A stretch of DNA of 64,000 nt. Origin: UBA12202 sp049595035 (GTDB lineage: Bacteria; Pseudomonadota; Alphaproteobacteria; Puniceispirillales; UBA1172). Of this stretch, positions 54,549 to 62,952 are shown piece after piece; the stretch's first letter is position 1; every line of letters starts with the position of its first letter. Position numbers and translations under genes: made by a program. Below the pieces are notes generated by a model that saw nothing but the letters and a program-made list of their open reading frames with translations, did not search any database and was not told where the DNA came from. Where the stretch lies: positions 1 through 64,000 of the forward strand of contig JBMYKD010000001.1 in NCBI GenBank assembly GCA_049595035.1, given 5' to 3'.

Positions 54549-55487
54549 ATGTCTATTCGCCCAGTAAAAATGTCTAGCCAGGCTAAACCACATATGGAAG
54601 GTGCTGGTGTTCATCTTCACCGTGTCTTCGGATTTGGTGAAACAGAACCGTTTGATCCTTTTCTGATGATGGATGACTTTCGCAATGATGACCCGGAAAA
54701 ATACCTCAACGGGTTTCCATGGCATCCTCATCGCGGCATTGAAACCATTACCTATGTGTTGAAGGGAAATGTTGAACATGGCGACAGCCTGGGGAATCAG
54801 GGGGTGCTTAGTGATGGCGATGTTCAGTGGATGACGGCCGGGTCTGGCATTATCCATCAGGAAATGCCACGCGGTAATGCCAATGGTGAAATGCATGGCT
54901 TTCAACTCTGGGCTAATCTGCCTAGCCACCAGAAAATGACATCCCCGCGTTATCAGGATATCAAATCCCCCGATATTACTCACCTCACTGATGATGATGG
55001 CACACATATCCGTGTTATTGCTGGTGATTATCGTGGCTATCGCGGGCCGGTAGATGGCATTGATACTGATCCCAGCTATCTGGATATCGCCATGCCAGCC
55101 AATACCACTAAACGGTTTCCATTTGATACCAGACGACAGGGTTTTGCCTATATTTTTGAAGGCAGTGCCAGTTTTGCCGATGCCTCCCAGCCTTTCGGGG
55201 TCAATGTAGAAAAAGAATATATGGGGGAAGAACTAAAGATCAGGGATCAATCTGGAAACCGGACATTAGTTGTTTTCGGTGAGGGTGATGAGGTCGTCGT
55301 GACATCAGGGGAAATGGGTGTCCGGTTTTTGCTTATTTCTGGCGCCCCTCTGCGCGAGCCTGTTGCATGGCATGGACCCATTGTTATGAATACCCGTGAT
55401 GAGCTGGTTGAAGCATTTCAGGAATTGAATAATGGTAAGTTCATCAAGGAAGGGGCTAAGGACTGGGTAGGCAGAAAACGCAAATAA
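54549..55487 (+). CDS. Pirin family protein
   Basis: Bicupin protein of 312 residues with the pirin metal site H59, H61 (WHPHRG), H103 and E105 (IIHQEMP), so it should bind Fe2+ or similar. Several bacterial pirins are quercetinase-like or regulate metabolism; the role here is unknown. A second cupin repeat with DTRRQGFAYIFEG and VRFLLISGAPLREPVAWHGPIVMNT is typical. It lies after the DMT gene, probably in its transcript, and converges on the glycosyltransferase gene. Confidence 0.9.
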   Translation: MSIRPVKMSSQAKPHMEGAGVHLHRVFGFGETEPFDPFLMMDDFRNDDPEKYLNGFPWHPHRGIETITYVLKGNVEHGDSLGNQGVLSDGDVQWMTAGSGIIHQEMPRGNANGEMHGFQLWANLPSHQKMTSPRYQDIKSPDITHLTDDDGTHIRVIAGDYRGYRGPVDGIDTDPSYLDIAMPANTTKRFPFDTRRQGFAYIFEGSASFADASQPFGVNVEKEYMGEELKIRDQSGNRTLVVFGEGDEVVVTSGEMGVRFLLISGAPLREPVAWHGPIVMNTRDELVEAFQELNNGKFIKEGAKDWVGRKRK

Positions 55488-55509
55488 TTAAAGCTCCACC
55501 GATCTTGCC

Positions 55510-56547
55510 CTATCGCAACATCAGGGAATAGGCGAGGCTATATAGACATAGAAAAAAAGCTGCCGCGATTGCACAGATGAAACTGGACATATGAAAGAAA
55601 AACCCGATGGATATGGGTATGGCCGCCATTGGAAGTATGATCGCTGTGGCGCATGGATTTGACCATGATCTTGGTATTCTACCCTTGCTATAAATTTCAA
55701 TCCGCCGCATCAGCACATGATGAAAATGCATCATATCGGGACGTGTTGCATCTGTTTTCTTGTAAAGTCGCCTGAAAATAGAATGTACCATATCCATGGC
55801 TGGCCAGAACACGATTAGCAACATCGCCCAGCCCGAAATTTGCGGATGCCGAGATTTTAGGATGATCAGGGAAATCGCGATTAAAAATCCAAGGGAATAC
55901 GCGCCTGCATCACCCATAAAGACGCGTCCCGTTGGATAATTCAACATGAAAAAACCTAAAACTGCTGAAAATATCAACGCATTGAGAATAACAATATTCG
56001 GTTCAGCAAAATGATTGGCCAGTGCAATAATGGCTACCGACATAAGCAATGTTTTGCCTGATGCCAAGCCATTGATTCCATCAATCATATTGATGGAATT
56101 GATTAATGTAATAATAGCAATAATTGTAAAACTAATGCCAATAGCGGGATACCCTAACAACGGATCAACATAAGGAACGTTAATTTCCCGAAGCCAGATG
56201 CCGGTATAATAGATGAAGATACCAGCTGAAATAGCACCCAGACATAACCGGAAATAAGGATGCATCGGATAATGGAAATCTTCCATGATGCCAGCAATAA
56301 AAATGGGGGATATAGCTAATATCAACTCCCACTTAACCGGTAGTTCAAGCATGAACAGACCTGCAAAGATAGCAAGAATAATAGCTATACCACCTAGCCG
56401 CGGGGTTGCGGTTTTATGCGCCGCACGTTTTTCCCCTATGTGATGATCTTGTGCATTTATTAAACGGGAAAAAGCAAGAATAATAATCGAGATAAAAAAA
56501 CTCAGGGCAAGAGCGATGATAAGTGGAAATGGGATATGCATATTCAT
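55510..56547 (-). CDS. Polyprenyl-phosphate sugar-phosphate transferase (MraY/WecA family)
   Basis: 345 residues with about ten membrane helices. It attaches a sugar-1-phosphate to undecaprenyl phosphate to start an O-antigen, capsule or exopolysaccharide chain. Conserved segments: HKTATPRLGGIAI, INMIDGINGLASGK and FMGDAGAYSLGF. The first catalytic acid pair reads ED (AGIMEDF) rather than DD, as in a known subgroup. It is not MraY (no peptidoglycan genes around). Sugar unknown. It is divergent from the epimerase gene. Confidence 0.88.
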   Translation of the reverse strand: MNMHIPFPLIIALALSFFISIIILAFSRLINAQDHHIGEKRAAHKTATPRLGGIAIILAIFAGLFMLELPVKWELILAISPIFIAGIMEDFHYPMHPYFRLCLGAISAGIFIYYTGIWLREINVPYVDPLLGYPAIGISFTIIAIITLINSINMIDGINGLASGKTLLMSVAIIALANHFAEPNIVILNALIFSAVLGFFMLNYPTGRVFMGDAGAYSLGFLIAISLIILKSRHPQISGWAMLLIVFWPAMDMVHSIFRRLYKKTDATRPDMMHFHHVLMRRIEIYSKGRIPRSWSNPCATAIILPMAAIPISIGFFFHMSSFICAIAAAFFLCLYSLAYSLMLR

Positions 56548-56759
56548 TAACCCGTGCCTGTTATGATGAATACCTTATTCATAAAAAGAGATATCACCAT
56601 TATTATCACATATTATTAAGACCAAAGTGACTTACTGATCAATTGTAATCATATCATTTTTATAAACCACATCATAATTTAAATGAAAATTCGCGGTTGA
56701 TTTAACTTTCCCTGTTGTCGAACCTATACGCTAACTGTGATTTCTGCTATTGGTGTTGA

Positions 56760-57779
56760 ATGTCTAATTCTTCACCAATACTTGTGACAGGCGTTGCTGG
56801 TTTTATCGGCTTTCATCTGGTCAGACGACTGCTTCGGGATGGTCATAAGGTTGTTGGGATAGATAGCCTGACCAGTTATTACAACACACAACTCAAACAA
56901 GACAGACTGGCTCAGATAGCTCATCCCGCATTTACGTTTAACCATCTTGATCTGACAGATCATGATGCCATCATGACGCTATTTGCAACGATAAAGCCAA
57001 AAGCGGTTATCCACCTTGCTGCTCAGGCTGGTGTGCGATATTCCATTGATAACCCTGCCGCCTATATGGACAGCAATATGACAGGGTTTTTCCATATTCT
57101 TGAAGCCTGTCGCCAGCATCAGATTGAACATCTGATCTATGCGTCCTCATCATCGGTATATGGTGCATCTACCGATTATCCCTTTTCGGAAAATCAGCCG
57201 GTCAATCATCCGGTCAGCTTCTATGCTGCCACCAAAAAAGCTAATGAAGCCATGGCACATTCCTATGCCCATCTTTATGGCTTGCCATGTACGGGCTTGC
57301 GGTTTTTCACCGTTTATGGCCCATGGGGGCGACCTGATATGGCGTTATGGACATTTAGCGACCGCATCATGAAAGGTGAGCCTATCCATGTCTATGGGGA
57401 CGGGGATATGAGCCGTGATTTCACCTATATCGATGATATTATTGAAGGCGTTATCCGATTGATCCCGCTTGCACCAGAACCTAACCCTGAATGGGATAGT
57501 GCAAAACAGCATCAGGCCACTAGTGCCGCCCCGTGGCGCGTCCTCAATATTGGCAATAATAACCCGACGCAATTGGAACATTTTATCACCATCCTCGAAT
57601 ATGCTATCGGTATCAAAGCCATCAAAGAATATCTGCCTATGCAGGATGGTGATGTTCGCCGCACCGCCGCCAACATAGATGCTATTCATAAACTAACCGG
57701 TTTTACGCCACAAACCAGCATAGAAACAGGCATCCCAGCATTTGTCGATTGGTATCGCCAATGGAATGGCAATCGATGA
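56760..57779 (+). CDS. NAD-dependent epimerase, UDP-glucuronate 4-epimerase-like
   Basis: Extended short-chain dehydrogenase (339 residues) with TGVAGFIG at 10-17 for NAD, the SSSSVYG active-site Ser/Thr and the YxxxK pair in SFYAATKKANE. The segments TSYYNTQLKQDRL and LRFFTVYGPWGRPDMALW are those of UDP-glucuronate 4-epimerases, which make UDP-galacturonate for surface polymers. Next to galU and the phosphohexomutase this fits nucleotide-sugar supply. The UDP-glucuronate-making enzyme is not in the window. Confidence 0.9.
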   Translation: MSNSSPILVTGVAGFIGFHLVRRLLRDGHKVVGIDSLTSYYNTQLKQDRLAQIAHPAFTFNHLDLTDHDAIMTLFATIKPKAVIHLAAQAGVRYSIDNPAAYMDSNMTGFFHILEACRQHQIEHLIYASSSSVYGASTDYPFSENQPVNHPVSFYAATKKANEAMAHSYAHLYGLPCTGLRFFTVYGPWGRPDMALWTFSDRIMKGEPIHVYGDGDMSRDFTYIDDIIEGVIRLIPLAPEPNPEWDSAKQHQATSAAPWRVLNIGNNNPTQLEHFITILEYAIGIKAIKEYLPMQDGDVRRTAANIDAIHKLTGFTPQTSIETGIPAFVDWYRQWNGNR

Positions 57780-57856
57780 TCTATTATTCCGGTGATTGCC
57801 ACTAGCAAAATAAATAGTGTATGAAGTGATAGCAATTAAACTAATCAGGATTTAAA

Positions 57857-58738
57857 ATGTCAGCCAGAATCACAAAGGCTATTTTCCCTGTTGGCGGGCT
57901 TGGCACACGTTTCTTGCCTGCAACAAAATCCATGCCGAAAGAAATGCTTCCTATTGTGGATAAACCGCTTATCCAATATGCTGTTGAGGAAGCCGAAGAA
58001 GCTGGAATTACAGAATTCATATTTGTCACTGGACGTGGCAAGACAGCCATAGAAGATCATTTTGATCATTCAACCGAAATGGAAGATATATTAGAAGAAC
58101 GCGGAAAAGGCGACGCCTTAATGGCTGCCCGCGGCATGATGAAACCACCCGGTTCTGTTGCCTATATCCGCCAGCAGGAACCTGCCGGCCTAGGTCATGC
58201 CATATGGTGCGCACGCCATTACACAAATGGTGAACCTGTTGCCGTATTACTTGCTGATGATTTGATCCAACCTGATAAAGGCGGCATGGGTTGCCTTAAA
58301 CAAATGGTTGAGGCATGGCAGAAAACCGGCGGCAATATGGTTGCAGCCATGAATGTGCCAAAAGAAAAAACAGGTTCCTACGGTATCATTACGCCCGGCA
58401 AGTCAGATGGTCCATTAACCGAAGTCCATGGACTAATTGAAAAACCGCACCCTGATGAAGCCCCATCCACCCTTGCTGTTGTAGGCCGCTATATTCTTGA
58501 ACCGGGGGTATTTGATGAACTGGAAAAAATGGAACGTGGCACTGGAGGAGAGATTCAAATTACGGATTCCCTCGCCCGGCGCATTGGTAAAGAGCCTTTT
58601 TTCAGCCACCAGTTTTCAGGAACCCGATTTGATTGTGGTTCAAAATTAGGTTTCCTTCAGGCAAATATTTCTTATGCGTTATCTCGTGATGATCTGGCAG
58701 ACCGGCTAGAACAATGGCTGGGAAATCTGAATACATGA
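57857..58738 (+). CDS. galU: UTP--glucose-1-phosphate uridylyltransferase
   Basis: Makes UDP-glucose from UTP and glucose-1-phosphate (293 residues). Nucleotide-binding start FPVGGLGTRFLPATKSMPKEM, then KPLIQYAVEEA and the metal aspartates in VLLADDLI. The GGEIQITDSL segment is family-typical. Its stop codon overlaps the mutase start by 4 bases (ATGA), so the two enzymes are coupled, linking glucose-6-phosphate to UDP-glucose. 77 bases separate it from the epimerase gene on the same strand. Confidence 0.96.
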   Translation: MSARITKAIFPVGGLGTRFLPATKSMPKEMLPIVDKPLIQYAVEEAEEAGITEFIFVTGRGKTAIEDHFDHSTEMEDILEERGKGDALMAARGMMKPPGSVAYIRQQEPAGLGHAIWCARHYTNGEPVAVLLADDLIQPDKGGMGCLKQMVEAWQKTGGNMVAAMNVPKEKTGSYGIITPGKSDGPLTEVHGLIEKPHPDEAPSTLAVVGRYILEPGVFDELEKMERGTGGEIQITDSLARRIGKEPFFSHQFSGTRFDCGSKLGFLQANISYALSRDDLADRLEQWLGNLNT

Positions 58739-60132
58739 TGAAGCACCGTTTTGATCCCACTATTCTAAGAGCTTATGATATCCGCGGTATTCTTGATGAA
58801 ACACTAACCGGTAAGGACGCCTATGCCATAGGTGTCGGTTTTGCCGCACATATCCGCGCAAGGAATGGGCATAAGGTGGTCATGGGTCGTGACGGCCGTC
58901 TATCATCCCCCATGCTGGCCGATCATCTGGCAAAAGGTCTGGTTGCTGGCGGCATGCATGTGATTGATATCGGTGTTTCACCAACGCCCATGTTGTATTT
59001 TGCTGACCGGATATATCAGGCTGATGGTGCTATTCAGATCACCGGTTCGCATAATCCACCACATTATAACGGGTTCAAAATGGTTATCGGCCACTTACCC
59101 TTTTATGATGCCGATATTACTGGCCTTGGGCAAATGATGGCCGAAGGCGTGGATTATGCTGATGGTGGCCAACATGACCATAGAGATATATCAGATCAAT
59201 ATATAACTGCCCTGAATACCTATGCCGGTGATCTTGGGTCATTAGGTCATCCATCTCTGGTCTGGGATTGCGGCAATGGTGCAACAGGGCCGGCGGTGGA
59301 AATGCTTACCAGCGCATTGCCGGGTAAACATCAGGTTCTATTTTCTGATATTGATGGTAACTTCCCCAACCATCATCCTGATCCGGTTGATCCAGAAACC
59401 CTTCATCTGTTGCGGCAAGCCGTGGCAGATCATCATGCCATGATCGGAATAGGTTTTGACGGTGATGGTGATCGCATTGGACTGATTGATGGCAAGGGCC
59501 GGCAAGTCGCTGGTGATGTTCTGACCGCCTATCTGGCAGAAGGAGTGTTACGCCGTCATCCAGGTGCTGAAATTATATTCGATGTAAAATCGTCTTCTGT
59601 TGCGCTTGATCATGTCAAAGCATCAGGCGGCAAACCACTGCTATGGAAGACAGGCCATAGCCACATGAAAATGAGATTGAAAGAAACAGGCGCTCTTCTG
59701 GCAGGCGAAATGAGTGGCCATCTGTTTTTGGCCGATAGCTGGTATGGTTTTGATGATGCCCTATTATCAGCGGTGGCCGTATTAAAAGAAATGGCTGAAA
59801 CCGGCAGGGATATCACTCAATTTGTTGATACATTACCGCCAGTCTTTGCCACGCCTGAATTGCGAATTCCATGCATGGAAGCCGAAAAGTTTGCTTTGGT
59901 TGATTCTGTTACTAAAGCGGTAAAAACAGACCCTGATCATGGCATGACCGATATTAATGCCATTGATGGGATAAGGGTTACTACTGATCATGGCTGGTGG
60001 CTGATCAGAGCATCTAATACAGGTGCTGAACTGGTGGCACGCGCTGAGGGTAACGATACCAACGCACGGGATAAACTAGAAGACAGTATCTATCACCGGC
60101 TTCAAACTGCTGGCTGGAAAAATACATTGTGA
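58735..60132 (+). CDS. Phosphomannomutase/phosphoglucomutase
   Basis: Alpha-D-phosphohexomutase (about 465 residues) converting hexose-6-phosphate to hexose-1-phosphate. Phosphoserine S105 lies in QITGSHNPPHYNGFK, the Mg2+ loop is FDGDGDRIG, and the sugar loop GEMSGHLFL selects both glucose and mannose phosphates in the AlgC-type subgroup. ATGs at 58735 and 58738 overlap the galU stop; the frame extends to 58714 but that is inside galU. Supplies glucose-1-phosphate to GalU. Confidence 0.93.
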   Translation: MMKHRFDPTILRAYDIRGILDETLTGKDAYAIGVGFAAHIRARNGHKVVMGRDGRLSSPMLADHLAKGLVAGGMHVIDIGVSPTPMLYFADRIYQADGAIQITGSHNPPHYNGFKMVIGHLPFYDADITGLGQMMAEGVDYADGGQHDHRDISDQYITALNTYAGDLGSLGHPSLVWDCGNGATGPAVEMLTSALPGKHQVLFSDIDGNFPNHHPDPVDPETLHLLRQAVADHHAMIGIGFDGDGDRIGLIDGKGRQVAGDVLTAYLAEGVLRRHPGAEIIFDVKSSSVALDHVKASGGKPLLWKTGHSHMKMRLKETGALLAGEMSGHLFLADSWYGFDDALLSAVAVLKEMAETGRDITQFVDTLPPVFATPELRIPCMEAEKFALVDSVTKAVKTDPDHGMTDINAIDGIRVTTDHGWWLIRASNTGAELVARAEGNDTNARDKLEDSIYHRLQTAGWKNTL

Positions 60133-60158
60133 TCCGCTATCAAGAAAAAACGATTTAC

Positions 60159-60202
60159 ATTCCTGAAACGGAATTGCCACATGTAACCTTAATCGTTATA
60201 AG
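60159..60202 (+). promoter_or_regulatory. Promoter of glcB with adjacent inverted repeat
   Basis: TTGCCA (60174-60179, 5 of 6), 17-base spacer, TATAAG (60197-60202, 5 of 6). This is the best sigma-70-type match in the window. An inverted repeat ATTCC-TGAAAC-GGAAT (60159-60174) overlaps the -35 edge, a possible operator. Start near 60209. Confidence 0.65.
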
Positions 60203-60242
60203 CATGTCGTAACAGATGCATTAATCAATAATGGAGATCATT

Positions 60243-62405
60243 ATGTCGGAGTGTATTAATTCATTCGGCCTTCAGGTAGATAAAGCCCTTTATGAGTTTA
60301 TCAATCAGAATGTGTTAAAACAACTTGACGTAACCACTGATCATTTCTGGAATGGCTTTGCTGAAGCTGTTAATACACTAACCCCGAAAAACAGAGCCTT
60401 ACTGGCCACCCGCAAAACATTGCAGGATAAAATTGATGCGTGGTTTTTGGACAGACGCGGAAACGCGTTTGATCAGGATGAATATATCCATTTCCTGAAA
60501 GACATTGGATATCTAGTTCCCGAAGGTGATGATTTTCAGATCACAACAGATCATGTTGACGAAGAAATGGCATTGGTCGCGGGCCCACAATTGGTTGTGC
60601 CAGTCCTTAATGCACGTTTTGCCCTCAATGCTGCAAATGCCCGCTGGGGTAGTCTTTATGATGCGTTTTATGGAACGGATGCTATTCCACAGAATACGCC
60701 TATTGCTGCCGGATTTGATCAGGCCCGCGGGGAACAGGTTATTGCCACTGTTCGCGATCATCTGGATAAGGTGCTTCCGCTGGATGGTGCTAGCCATCAT
60801 GATACCACCAATTATGCTATTGTGAATCATCAGCTTAATGTGACATGTGAAGATGGTTCGTCGACTGGCCTGAAAGATCAAAGCCAGCTGCGTGGCTGGT
60901 TAGGTGATCCTGCCCAGCCGGATTCTATTCTTCTGGCGGTGAATGGTCTGCATCTGGAACTGGTTATTGATCGAACAGGTGTTATCGGGACAAATGATAA
61001 AGCAGGTATTAATGATGTCATCATAGAATCGGCACTGACAACGATTGTTGATCTGGAAGATTCCATTGCCGCTGTTGATGCCGAAGATAAATGCGATGCC
61101 TACCGCAACTGGTTAGGATTAATTATGGGTGACCTGACAGCCAGCTTCATGAAAGGCGGCAAGGAGATGAAGCGAACCCTTCATCCTGACCGTGTCTTTA
61201 CAGGTATGGACGGCCAGCCTCTCACTTTGCATGGCCGGTCATTGCTTCTTGTTCGTAACGTTGGCCATCTGATGACAAATCCCGCTATCCTTGATGCTAA
61301 TGGTGATGAAATTTTTGAAGGCATTATGGATGCGTTCATTTCCACAGCTATTGCTGTTCATGATCTCAAAGGACATGGCAAATATCGTAACAGCAGAAGC
61401 GGATCAATCTATATTGTTAAGCCTAAAATGCATGGCCCCGAAGAAGTGGCTTTTACAGATGAGCTGTTTGCAACGGTTGAAAACGTGCTTGGTCTGGCTG
61501 CCAACACCATAAAGATTGGCATCATGGATGAAGAGCGGCGAACATCGGTTAACCTGAAAGAATGTATCCGTGCCGCATCAGCGCGGGTCGTATTTATTAA
61601 TACAGGTTTTCTTGATCGCACCGGTGATGAAATTCATACCGCCATGGAAGCAGGGCCTATGATCCGCAAAACAGCTATGAAAGGCACAACATGGATTGCT
61701 GCTTATGAAGACTGGAATGTGGATATTGGACTTGCCTGCGGGTTATCTGGCAAAGCCCAGATTGGTAAAGGCATGTGGGCAATGCCAGACCTGATGGAAG
61801 CCATGTTGGATCAGAAAATTGGTCATGTTAAAGCAGGGGCTAATTGTGCATGGGTGCCATCACCTACCGCGGCAACGTTGCATGCCCTTCATTATCATAA
61901 GGTTGATGTCTTTGACATTCAAAAGAGCCTGATTGGTCATCGCCGGGCAAAGCTCGAAGATTTATTAACAATCCCCGTTGATACCAAAAGCAATTATTCT
62001 GCCGAAGATATCCAGAATGAACTGGATAACAATGCACAGGGCATTCTGGGTTATGTGGTGCGCTGGGTTGATCAGGGTGTTGGTTGTTCCAAGGTGCCGG
62101 ATATTAATGATATCGGGCTAATGGAAGATAGGGCAACTCTCCGGATATCTGCACAACATATTGCTAACTGGTTGCATCATCGCATCACCAACAGGGATCA
62201 GGTCATGGATACCATGAAGCGGATGGCTAGCGTGGTTGATCGCCAGAATGCTGGTGATCCGGACTATCATCCCATGGCTGATAATTTTGACCAGTCCATT
62301 GCTTTCAAGGCAGCTTGTGATCTGGTGCTGGAAGGCCGTCACCAGCCATCCGGATATACCGAGCCAGTATTGCACCGGCGGCGGCTTGAACTGAAAGCAA
62401 AATAA
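60243..62405 (+). CDS. glcB: Malate synthase G
   Basis: Condenses glyoxylate and acetyl-CoA to malate, finishing the glyoxylate bypass or glycolate use. About 720 residues from the ATG at 60243, with GGAG 6 bases upstream; the ATG at 60231 is part of that leader. The long single-subunit form G is shown by its length and segments TIVDLEDSIAAVDAEDK and RDTGFLDRTGDEIHT-like NTGFLDRTGDEIHT. Isocitrate lyase is not in the window. apt follows after 9 bases. Confidence 0.96.
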   Translation: MSECINSFGLQVDKALYEFINQNVLKQLDVTTDHFWNGFAEAVNTLTPKNRALLATRKTLQDKIDAWFLDRRGNAFDQDEYIHFLKDIGYLVPEGDDFQITTDHVDEEMALVAGPQLVVPVLNARFALNAANARWGSLYDAFYGTDAIPQNTPIAAGFDQARGEQVIATVRDHLDKVLPLDGASHHDTTNYAIVNHQLNVTCEDGSSTGLKDQSQLRGWLGDPAQPDSILLAVNGLHLELVIDRTGVIGTNDKAGINDVIIESALTTIVDLEDSIAAVDAEDKCDAYRNWLGLIMGDLTASFMKGGKEMKRTLHPDRVFTGMDGQPLTLHGRSLLLVRNVGHLMTNPAILDANGDEIFEGIMDAFISTAIAVHDLKGHGKYRNSRSGSIYIVKPKMHGPEEVAFTDELFATVENVLGLAANTIKIGIMDEERRTSVNLKECIRAASARVVFINTGFLDRTGDEIHTAMEAGPMIRKTAMKGTTWIAAYEDWNVDIGLACGLSGKAQIGKGMWAMPDLMEAMLDQKIGHVKAGANCAWVPSPTAATLHALHYHKVDVFDIQKSLIGHRRAKLEDLLTIPVDTKSNYSAEDIQNELDNNAQGILGYVVRWVDQGVGCSKVPDINDIGLMEDRATLRISAQHIANWLHHRITNRDQVMDTMKRMASVVDRQNAGDPDYHPMADNFDQSIAFKAACDLVLEGRHQPSGYTEPVLHRRRLELKAK

Positions 62406-62414
62406 GCCGCCTTC

Positions 62415-62933
62415 ATGTTTAATCTGGATCCGCATATTGCCCGATATCACGATTTTCCTAAGCCGGGGATCACCTTTTATGATATCTCACCTGTTCTGGA
62501 AAATCATAACGCTTTAAAATCATGTGTAGATGCACTCACCAGACTGGCGGAACCCTATAAACCTGACCTGATTGTCGGGCTTGATGCGCGGGGTTTCCTG
62601 TTTGTGACACCAATGGCACTTATTCTTAACGCTGGTGCCATTATGATCAGGAAAAGCGGTAAATTGCCAGGTGCAGTTAACCAGCTATCCTATGAACTGG
62701 AATATGGTGAAGCAACGCTTGAGCTCCAGAAAGATCGTGATATTTCCGGAAAGACCATCGTTATTGTAGATGATCTTCTGGCAACAGGGGGAACCATTAG
62801 CGCTGCCAATCAGCTCATTTCAAATCATGGTGGATTAGTTGTTGCTAATATCGTCCTCATTGAACTAACAGGACTAAAAGGGCGTGAGCATCTGATTGGT
62901 GATGTTCATGCTATCCAGCAATATGATTTCTAA
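62415..62933 (+). CDS. apt: Adenine phosphoribosyltransferase
   Basis: Salvages adenine to AMP using PRPP (172 residues). N terminus IARYHDFPKPGITFYDISPVL is the Apt signature, GLDARGFLF and the PRPP loop IVIVDDLLATGGTISA are complete. It lies 9 bases after glcB and is probably cotranscribed, then converges on ccrM with a 19-base gap. No oddities. Confidence 0.95.
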   Translation: MFNLDPHIARYHDFPKPGITFYDISPVLENHNALKSCVDALTRLAEPYKPDLIVGLDARGFLFVTPMALILNAGAIMIRKSGKLPGAVNQLSYELEYGEATLELQKDRDISGKTIVIVDDLLATGGTISAANQLISNHGGLVVANIVLIELTGLKGREHLIGDVHAIQQYDF

Positions 62934-62952
62934 GATGATGATCAGTTTGCCG

